From contig CAYIGN010000045.1 in NCBI GenBank assembly GCA_964363055.1, forward strand, positions 1 through 6,446: a stretch of 6,446 bases of DNA, read 5' to 3'. The position numbers and the translations under genes are program-made. This DNA comes from CAYIGN01 sp964363055. Its GTDB lineage: Bacteria; Patescibacteriota; Minisyncoccia; Sungbacterales; HO2-52-23. Of the stretch, positions 1 to 4,838 are shown one piece after another. Numbering within the stretch: position 1 is the first letter of the stretch; every line of letters begins with the position of its first letter. The notes under the pieces are model-generated. The model did no database searches and had not been told where the DNA came from. It worked only from the letters and a program-made list of their open reading frames with translations.

Positions 1-1352
1 ATCCCTCCTTTCATATAAAATGCGTCCTCCGGCTTCTGGTCGTGTTTCCCTTCAAGAATCTCTTTGAACCCGCGGACGGTCTCCTCGCGCTTGACGAATT
101 TTCCGGCTATAGCGGTGAATGACTCGGCCACAAAAAAGGGCTGGGACAAGAAACGTTGGATTTTGCGCGCGCGGTACACCGTAAGTTTGTCTTCTTCGGA
201 TAGTTCTTCCATCCCCAATATATTGATAATATCTTGTAATTCGGCGTAGCGCTGCAGAGTCCTCTGCACTTCGCGCGCCACTTGGTAGTGCTCCTCGCCG
301 ACGATCTTGGGATCAAGCGCCGAAGAAGCCGAAGCCAGAGGATCTACTGCGGGATAAATACCGAGTTCAGTGAGCGCGCGGGAGAGCACAATTGTGGAAT
401 CAAGATGGCCGAAAGTCGTGGCCGGCGCGGGATCAGTGATGTCATCCGCCGGTACGTAAATTGCCTGCACCGAAGTAATGGAGCCGCGATTGGTAGAAGT
501 AATTCGTTCCTGCAATTCGCCCATTTCCGAGGCCAAAGTCGGCTGGTATCCGACTGCCGAAGGCATCCGGCCGAGGAGCGCCGATACCTCGGAGCCGGCC
601 TGCGAGAAACGAAAGATATTGTCAATGAAAAGCAATACATCCTTTGCCTCTTCGTCACGAAAATATTCAGCCATGGTGAGTGCGGAGAGCGCTACCCTCA
701 AACGGGCGCCGGGCACTTCATTCATTTGGCCAAAAACCAGCACGGCCTTATCCAATACCTTGGACTCAATCATCTCAAGCAAGAGATCATTGCCCTCTCT
801 TGTCCGCTCTCCTACTCCGGCAAAGACCGAGACCCCGCCGGCTTCCTCGGCCACATTGCGGATGAGTTCTTTTAGGAGCACGGTTTTGCCTACCCCCGCT
901 CCGCCGAAAAGCCCGACTTTGCCGCCGCGCACAAACGGCGCCAGAAGATCAATGACTTTGATGCCGGTTTCAAAAATCTCGGTTTTGACGGACTGGGCCG
1001 TGAGCGGAGGGGCAGGCCGATGAATCGGCCAGCGCCTATTGAAATCGGCGTCATCGGGCCGGTCAATGGGCGCGCCAATGACGTTGAAAAGCCGTCCGAG
1101 GGTCTCTTTGCCGACCGGCACCGAGATTTGTTCTCCGGTATTCTCCGTCTCTATGCCCCGCCGGAGCCCGTCCGTGGAGGAAAGCGCCACCGCCCGCACG
1201 CGGTTTGATCCGAGATGCCGCGCGACCTCGCAGACGACTTCCCGGCCGTCGGGATGCGCGATTTTCAAAGCATGATAAATTTCCGGGAGTTCTCCTTCTG
1301 CAAACTCTGCGTCAACCACAGGTCCGATGATTTGGACTATTTTGCCGATCAT
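1..1352 (-). CDS. atpD: F1 ATP synthase beta subunit, 3' end cut by window edge
   Basis: Catalytic beta subunit of F1 ATPase, which makes or hydrolyses ATP at the alpha/beta interface on the cytoplasmic face of the membrane. I read 450 uninterrupted codons from the ATG at 1352 down to the left edge. The family is usually about 460-475 residues, so only the last codons are missing; it is partial, not broken. Visible motifs: N-terminal IGKIVQIIGPVVD barrel (residues 2-14), P-loop GGAGVGKT (150-157), GERTREGND with the catalytic Glu (181-189), Walker B LLFIDNIFRFSQ (240-251), and the catch-loop EELSEED (382-388, a DELSEED variant). The segment DPLASASSALDPKIVGEEHY (337-356) departs slightly from the usual DPLxSTSR form. 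The start lies 6 bases after the stop of the upstream unknown gene. No Shine-Dalgarno is visible, so translation is probably coupled to that gene. The identity is secure. Confidence 0.97.
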   Translation of the reverse strand, partial: MIGKIVQIIGPVVDAEFAEGELPEIYHALKIAHPDGREVVCEVARHLGSNRVRAVALSSTDGLRRGIETENTGEQISVPVGKETLGRLFNVIGAPIDRPDDADFNRRWPIHRPAPPLTAQSVKTEIFETGIKVIDLLAPFVRGGKVGLFGGAGVGKTVLLKELIRNVAEEAGGVSVFAGVGERTREGNDLLLEMIESKVLDKAVLVFGQMNEVPGARLRVALSALTMAEYFRDEEAKDVLLFIDNIFRFSQAGSEVSALLGRMPSAVGYQPTLASEMGELQERITSTNRGSITSVQAIYVPADDITDPAPATTFGHLDSTIVLSRALTELGIYPAVDPLASASSALDPKIVGEEHYQVAREVQRTLQRYAELQDIINILGMEELSEEDKLTVYRARKIQRFLSQPFFVAESFTAIAGKFVKREETVRGFKEILEGKHDQKPEDAFYMKGG

Positions 1353-1358
1353 GTATTT

Positions 1359-3014
1359 CTATGCGCGTAATGCCGACCCGCTCGCCGCGATTTTTGCAAA
1401 CATGGAATCAGGCGGCTCTGGATTTGCATCTTGCGCCACACGCGCAAGCAGGGCGGCTGCGTCCCGCAGTTCCCGTGTCCGCGCGTCTTGATACAGATAT
1501 TCAATTTCGTTTTTTGCAAGCCCCATAAGGGTAGAATCCTTGAGCGCGGAGATAACCACTGCCGCATCAGGGATGGACTCGGCGGGCGCATGGCGGACGC
1601 GGTCAAACCATTGCCGCATCATGCGCTCTTGCGCGCGCGGATTGATTTGAGCGAGTATCCCGTCAATCTCTCCCGCTTCGGCGGCCGCGGCCATAAAACG
1701 TAATGCTTCCTGATCGGATTTCTGAAGAGAGTCATCCCAAGACAGACCCTCCTGTTTCATTTTCTCTCTCAATACCGGAATCAATCGTTCATAAAGCATA
1801 TGCGATTCGTCGGTTCCATCATCTTTTATGCCGGAGATGATTGCGCGTACTTCTACGGCTGAAAAACGTTCTTCTATCGCCTTAAACGTTTCTTCTCCAG
1901 CTTCTGGATGAGAAAGAAGTATTTGGATTCCCATCGTCAGATACCCCATCTTCTTTTGAGTGAGCGCGGGAGTATTCTCTTGATCGGCAAGCGGCAAGAT
2001 CTTCTGAAAATACGTCAGCGGGTCAAGACCGGCTGCATCTTCAAATGATATCTTTCCCTCGCGAACGAGCGGGAGAAGAACCGCCATCTGTTCTTTTTCA
2101 CCAGAAGAGTATTTTGCAAATTCCTCGCTTGCCGGGTTCCCGATGATTTCAAAAAGACGTTTCAGCGATTCGTCTCCCCGCTCTTCAATTATCGCGCGCA
2201 CGGACTCGGGTAAAGACATTGGTATGAGCAGCGCGCCGCTTCGTCCCGCCGATCGGGCTTCTGCTCTGGCTCCCTCCTCGGTCTCTGCAAAAGCAAGCGG
2301 ATCTTGCTCTGCCGCTCGTAAGACGGTCTCCGCATCCTGCGGAAGATACTTGGCAATATTCTCGGCGCGAAGCGCAAGCGAATACGCGGTCGGATTTTTT
2401 TCAATGAGATCGGCGACGAAATCTCCGAACTCCCTTTCGGAAAATATATCCAGTTCTCGGATCTCAGGGAGCGCTTGAAAGATCGTGCTTGCGTCTCTTG
2501 TATTCTCTTTGGCTGTCCAGAGCAACTGGCGCGCTTCGTCCTGCGGGAGATCTGGGAGGTCATCGAGCGCGTAAAAAATATAGCTCGGTTTCACCTCGGC
2601 AAGTTCTTGGTAGTATCGGTAATCCTTTACGATCGGCCGTTCGATGTCCGGAATCCTCGATCTCAACTTCCCTTTCCCTTGCTGTTCTTGAAGTGCTGCC
2701 TCTGCGGTTTCCAGCGGGGAGGAGTCCGGCGCCGCGGCTCCCGGCTCCTGTTTGGCGATTGCTTCAATTACGGGTCTCGCTTCTCCTTTCGCCGCCGATG
2801 CGGATTGCTGAGGTGCGGAATACCCGTCTTTGTCTTTTTTCTCCGCAGTGCCAAAGCCGATCGCGACCCCCAGCGCAGCGCTTCCTGCACCAAGTCCGAT
2901 GCCCTTGAGCGCGCTTTTGACGTCTCGCCGCAGCTGTCCCCAATCGTACAGAGCTTTTTCTCCCGCGGGCGAACGTTCGAACGCCTTTTTTCCTGATTCA
3001 AAGCCTCTTGCCAT
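1359..3014 (-). CDS. unknown 551-residue helical protein inserted between gamma and beta genes
   Basis: I do not recognise this protein. Residues 1-36 are charged. Residues 37-57 are a Gly/Ala-rich hydrophobic stretch (GIGLGAGSAALGVAIGFGTA), long enough for one membrane helix and resembling a glycine-zipper helix. Residues 58-125 are a low-complexity, charged/Ala/Gln/Pro-rich linker. Residues 125-535 look wholly alpha-helical and acidic, with loosely recurring blocks (for example NPTAYSLAL at 207, QDPLAFAE at 237, NPASEEFAKY at 293, LDPLTYFQ at 330) that suggest an alpha-solenoid-like arrangement. No catalytic motif, Walker motif or cysteine cluster is seen. It sits 27 bases after atpG and 6 bases before atpD, so it should be cotranscribed and produced with F1 subunits. 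The ATG at 3014 is the first start of a long open frame but has only a weak upstream GGG. A role in F1 assembly, anchoring or regulation is inferred from position alone. Confidence 0.9.
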   Translation of the reverse strand: MARGFESGKKAFERSPAGEKALYDWGQLRRDVKSALKGIGLGAGSAALGVAIGFGTAEKKDKDGYSAPQQSASAAKGEARPVIEAIAKQEPGAAAPDSSPLETAEAALQEQQGKGKLRSRIPDIERPIVKDYRYYQELAEVKPSYIFYALDDLPDLPQDEARQLLWTAKENTRDASTIFQALPEIRELDIFSEREFGDFVADLIEKNPTAYSLALRAENIAKYLPQDAETVLRAAEQDPLAFAETEEGARAEARSAGRSGALLIPMSLPESVRAIIEERGDESLKRLFEIIGNPASEEFAKYSSGEKEQMAVLLPLVREGKISFEDAAGLDPLTYFQKILPLADQENTPALTQKKMGYLTMGIQILLSHPEAGEETFKAIEERFSAVEVRAIISGIKDDGTDESHMLYERLIPVLREKMKQEGLSWDDSLQKSDQEALRFMAAAAEAGEIDGILAQINPRAQERMMRQWFDRVRHAPAESIPDAAVVISALKDSTLMGLAKNEIEYLYQDARTRELRDAAALLARVAQDANPEPPDSMFAKIAASGSALRA

Positions 3015-3041
3015 ATTTATCAGTACCCGGAGAAAACGAAT

Positions 3042-3977
3042 TTAAGTGATTGCTTCTGCTCCGGCGGCGACTTCAATGAGTTCGCGCGTAATCCCGGCTT
3101 GGCGCTCTTTATTATACGCCAGAGTAAGATCGCCGATCAAATCGCGGGCGTTGTCCGAGGCGTTTTTCATCGCCACCATTCGGGCCGAATGCTCCGATGC
3201 GTTGGATTCCAGAATTATATGATGAATGTGCATTTTTATCAATTGCGGCGCCAACCCTTCAAGAATATCCTCGGGCGAGGGCTCAAATTTGTATTCATAA
3301 TTGTAGCGAGGTTGGAGGTTGGAGGTTGGAGGTTGGAGGTTTGCGAAGCGGCCGCGCTCGGGCAAAATACTTTTCACCGCCTCGGCAATCCCCTCCCCGG
3401 TCGCGGGCAATATTTTTTTTATGACAGCCACCTCCACGAGCCTGGTGCGGAAGTTGGTGTAGGCCGCGTATACTTCATCCCAAGAGCCGTCTAAAAATCC
3501 TGCGAGGATCGCATCGGCGACTTCGCTCGTCTCCACAAGCGATGAATAATCCCCGTATCCCCAGAAACTTCTTAGAGGGATCGAATCCCTGCGTTCAAAA
3601 TAGTCCTTTGCCTTTTCCCCCACGGCCATCAGGATATATGGTCTTCGCAAGACCTTATATTGGTTAATGTGGGATTCGGCTTTTTTCAGTACGTTCGCAT
3701 TGAGCGCTCCGGCAAGCCCCTTGTCCGAGGTAATGACCACAAGACAAGATTTTTTTATTTCACGCGCAGTCAGGAGCGGCGGCAGTTGATTTGCCGGAGT
3801 GCGCGCGAGGAGATTTTGTACCATTTCCAACGACGCTACGGCATAAGGACGCGCGGCGAGCGCAAATCCCTGCGATTTGCGCATTTTGGTCGCCGAAACC
3901 ACCTCCATCGCTTTGGTGATCTGCGAGGTATTGCGGACTGATTTTATTCTCTGTTTGATGGATTTGGTTGAGGGCAT
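3042..3977 (-). CDS. atpG: F1 ATP synthase gamma subunit
   Basis: Central rotor shaft of F1, linking proton flow through Fo to conformational change in the alpha/beta hexamer. It is 311 residues long, slightly above the usual 285-295. Conserved ends are clear: the N-terminal helix IKQRIKSVRNTSQITKAMEV (6-25), ITSDKGLAGALN (82-93), and the C-terminal helix running from SEHSARMVAMKNASDNA (261-277) through TLAYNKERQAGITREL (285-300). The extra length lies partly in NLQPPTSNLQP (213-223), which is encoded by a GAGGTTG heptamer repeat in the variable region before the C-terminal helix. The ATG at 3977 gives the family-typical N-terminus. A GTGGA nine bases upstream is the only ribosome-binding candidate, and it overlaps a DnaA-box-like sequence. 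A run of eight A (3413-3420 on the plus strand as T) lies inside the gene. The upstream neighbour is a NYN-domain gene instead of atpA. Confidence 0.97.
   Translation of the reverse strand: MPSTKSIKQRIKSVRNTSQITKAMEVVSATKMRKSQGFALAARPYAVASLEMVQNLLARTPANQLPPLLTAREIKKSCLVVITSDKGLAGALNANVLKKAESHINQYKVLRRPYILMAVGEKAKDYFERRDSIPLRSFWGYGDYSSLVETSEVADAILAGFLDGSWDEVYAAYTNFRTRLVEVAVIKKILPATGEGIAEAVKSILPERGRFANLQPPTSNLQPRYNYEYKFEPSPEDILEGLAPQLIKMHIHHIILESNASEHSARMVAMKNASDNARDLIGDLTLAYNKERQAGITRELIEVAAGAEAIT
3308..3342. repeat. heptanucleotide tandem repeat inside atpG
   Basis: Four exact copies of GAGGTTG followed by a fifth with one mismatch (last base T), about 35 bases. Read on the minus strand it encodes NLQPPTSNLQP, residues 213-223 of the gamma subunit. 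Three repeat units make 21 bases, so the peptide itself has a 7-residue period. Because 7 is not a multiple of 3, gain or loss of one copy would shift the reading frame of atpG. Confidence 0.95.
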
Positions 3978-3983
3978 AATAAC

Positions 3984-3992
3984 TTATCCACA
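3984..3992 (+). promoter_or_regulatory. consensus DnaA-box-like 9-mer
   Basis: TTATCCACA is an exact match to the strict DnaA-box consensus. It lies 7 bases upstream of the -35 box of the plus-strand promoter and, read on the minus strand, inside the short leader of atpG, where TGTGGA also serves as the only Shine-Dalgarno candidate. There is no second box nearby and no A+T-rich unwinding region, so this is not an origin on present evidence. By chance a 9-mer would appear in a window of this size roughly one time in twenty, so function is uncertain. Confidence 0.35.
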
Positions 3993-3999
3993 GGCGCTA

Positions 4000-4027
4000 T
4001 TGACATTGTATTCCGATCCGCTATAAT
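4000..4027 (+). promoter_or_regulatory. consensus sigma-70 promoter facing against the operon
   Basis: TTGACA (4000-4005) and TATAAT (4022-4027) are both exact consensus hexamers separated by 16 bases. The orientation is plus strand, opposite to every gene in the window, and predicted transcription would begin near 4033-4035 and enter the 3' end of the NYN gene as antisense. A terminator-like hairpin follows within about 10 bases of the predicted start. Promoter identity is by sequence only. Confidence 0.65.
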
Positions 4028-4035
4028 ATACTTAA

Positions 4036-4611
4036 TCACGCCCCTCGAGCAATCGGGGGGACATTTTTTAACGCCATCAGTCTTTCTATTTCCACCTTGA
4101 AAATGCCTTTTTTCATCTCCCAAATTTCCCTTCCCAGATGACCGGGTGAGTAAACAACAATCACCTGCTTGCCCGAACGGATCAATTTTTGATACAACGG
4201 CGCAAAATCCCCGTCTCCGGTGAAAAAGATAAAACTCCGAATATCCTTTTGTAATGCCTCGTGCACATCAATGCATATCTCCATATCGAAATCGCACTTG
4301 CGGCGATATATTTTCTTGTCGTCAATCTCCGCTTCTAAGATATATTTTACTGGTTTAGTGGTAATCGCGTATCCCGCTTTTTTAGCACGCTCCAAAAATG
4401 CTGCAGATTTTGGATGAACGTCTTTGCCAAAATAAAGACGAATTTCTCTGATTTCAGGATGTGTTTTCAGATATGCGAATAGGCGATCAATGTCTATTTC
4501 GCGTTTCAGTGACACCTCCCATCCATGCACATTCGCCCAATCAATGTAAGCGATTGTCTCACCTTTAAGAATAAGTTTTTTCTTCTGATCAGTCGTCATC
4601 CGCGTTGACAA
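4036..4611 (-). CDS. NYN-domain (LabA/DUF88-like, PIN-fold) putative ribonuclease
   Basis: A 191-residue protein with the NYN/PIN-like nuclease pattern. It has IAYIDWANV with Asp24 and Asn27, then acidic residues in KCDFDMEICID (105-115, Asp107/Asp109/Asp115), then FFTGDGDFAPLYQKLIRSGK (129-148) with Asp132 and Asp134 in the usual SGDxDF position, followed by a predicted beta strand QVIVVYS. These acidic residues would form a metal-dependent active site acting on RNA. The substrate is unknown. I take the TTG at 4611 as start because AAGGA sits four bases upstream; an in-frame ATG at 4597-4599 lacks a good site. It lies between atpA and atpG, where no gene is usual. Sampled lines are about 38-42% G+C, lower than atpA and atpD, which suggests transfer. 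Its last codons and stop are embedded in a plus-strand terminator hairpin. The family call is solid; the role is unknown. Confidence 0.88.
   Translation of the reverse strand: MSTRMTTDQKKKLILKGETIAYIDWANVHGWEVSLKREIDIDRLFAYLKTHPEIREIRLYFGKDVHPKSAAFLERAKKAGYAITTKPVKYILEAEIDDKKIYRRKCDFDMEICIDVHEALQKDIRSFIFFTGDGDFAPLYQKLIRSGKQVIVVYSPGHLGREIWEMKKGIFKVEIERLMALKNVPPIARGA
4041..4069 (+). terminator. GNRA-capped hairpin with T-run, plus-strand intrinsic terminator
   Basis: CCCCTCGA (4041-4048) pairs with TCGGGGGG (4053-4060) across a GCAA tetraloop, giving 8 pairs including one U-G wobble, followed after ACA by six T (4064-4069). On the minus strand the wobble becomes a C-A mismatch and no U-run follows, so the structure favours plus-strand RNA. 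It would stop transcripts from the promoter at 4000-4027 after about 35 nucleotides. The three-base gap before the T-run weakens the call slightly. Confidence 0.6.
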
Positions 4612-4632
4612 TTATTCCTTGTCTCCCATACT
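4605..4632 (+). promoter_or_regulatory. weak plus-strand promoter-like boxes over the NYN start
   Basis: An exact TTGACA (4605-4610) is followed after 16 bases by CATACT (4627-4632), which matches TATAAT at four of six positions. It points to the right, towards the double hairpin at 4646-4704. The -35 box overlaps the NYN start codon on the other strand, so it may simply be coincidence. It is listed because it copies the arrangement at 4000-4069. Confidence 0.25.
4616..4620 (-). promoter_or_regulatory. ribosome binding site deciding a TTG start
   Basis: AAGGA on the minus strand lies four bases before the TTG at 4611 (AAGGA-ATAA-TTG). The next in-frame ATG at 4599 is 16 bases from this site and has only CGCGG before it, so the TTG is the better-supported start of the NYN gene. 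Confidence 0.5.
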
Positions 4633-4638
4633 GCGAAA

Positions 4639-4708
4639 TTACCGAGCCCTGAATATGCGCTTATTAGGGCACCCAAAAGTCCCGCACCAGCGGGACTTTT
4701 GGGTTTTT
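4639..4708 (+). ncRNA. candidate short structured RNA, two abutting hairpins
   Basis: If the weak promoter at 4605-4632 is real, a transcript from about 4639 would fold into two hairpins that touch end to end. The first is GCCCT/AGGGC plus AATA/TATT with a single bulged G (4646-4670, loop TGCGCT). The second is the 15-bp terminator stem (4671-4704). The RNA would be about 70 nucleotides and would overlap the leader of the NYN mRNA on the opposite strand. I recognise no known family, and the existence of the RNA is an inference from structure only. Confidence 0.25.
4671..4708 (+). terminator. perfect 15-bp hairpin with T-run, plus-strand intrinsic terminator
   Basis: ACCCAAAAGTCCCGC (4671-4685) pairs perfectly with GCGGGACTTTTGGGT (4690-4704) around an ACCA loop, followed directly by a T-run to 4708. 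On the minus strand the stem is followed by GCCCTAATA with no U-run, so the classic terminator reading is for the plus strand, against the direction of the operon. Such a strong stem may still slow or protect minus-strand transcripts between atpA and the NYN gene. Confidence 0.8.
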
Positions 4709-4709
4709 A

Positions 4710-4838
4710 TCATTTCTTAACATGACGAGGTTCTTTCCATAGTTCTCTCCAGAAAAAGAAGGCAATGATCGGAAATCCCAACGCGGTGATGAGACCTGGA
4801 TAATATTTGCTGGAATCATATTTTTCTCCATTCCTCAA
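4710..4838 (-). CDS. possible 42-residue single-helix membrane microprotein
   Basis: This frame overlaps the last 23 bases of atpA and stops (TGA followed by TAA) just before the 15-bp hairpin. The predicted peptide has a polar N-terminus, a hydrophobic segment YPGLITALGFPIIAFFFW (13-30), and a basic tail WKEPRHVKK, the layout of a small single-pass membrane protein with its C-terminus inside. The only start codons in the open frame are TTG at 4838 or 4844, without a clear Shine-Dalgarno. A much better initiation signal (GGAG, six bases, ATG at 4819) lies in a different frame. So either the TTG start is used, or a one-base indel or ribosomal frameshift joins the ATG to this frame, or it is not a gene. 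I do not recognise a family; small membrane proteins do occur in atp loci (AtpI/AtpZ types), but similarity is not shown. Confidence 0.4.
   Translation of the reverse strand: MRNGEKYDSSKYYPGLITALGFPIIAFFFWRELWKEPRHVKK

Noticed and set aside
282..875. A 197-residue plus-strand open frame.
   Set aside because: It lies wholly opposite the conserved atpD coding sequence and shows no domain-like features. The other open frames opposite atpD, atpA, atpG and the unknown gene are the same kind of shadow.
1..1352. atpD as a frameshifted or broken gene.
   Set aside because: I translated 450 codons without a stop or frame change up to the edge, and all expected motifs are in one frame; it is only cut by the window.
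3978..4035. A minus-strand promoter for atpG (TACAAT or TATTAT as -10).
   Set aside because: No acceptable -35 hexamer lies at a suitable distance from either; the strong match in this stretch is on the plus strand.
3978..4035. A replication origin suggested by the DnaA box.
   Set aside because: There is a single box, no clustered boxes, no A+T-rich unwinding element, and no dnaA/dnaN neighbours.
4671..4708. The 15-bp hairpin as the minus-strand terminator of atpA.
   Set aside because: On the minus strand no U-run follows the stem, whereas the plus strand has one directly after it. It may still affect minus-strand RNA, but it is not a classic terminator in that direction.
4612..4709. A tRNA or known riboswitch in the gap between atpA and the NYN gene.
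   Set aside because: No cloverleaf, T-loop motif or known aptamer core can be traced; only the two hairpins are evident.
4664..4819. Minus-strand 51-residue frame starting at an ATG that overlaps the atpA stop, with GGAG six bases upstream.
   Set aside because: The start signal is good, but the peptide has no domain-like pattern and its C-terminus is encoded by the terminator stem. The neighbouring frame looks more like a protein. It is kept only as part of the microprotein finding.
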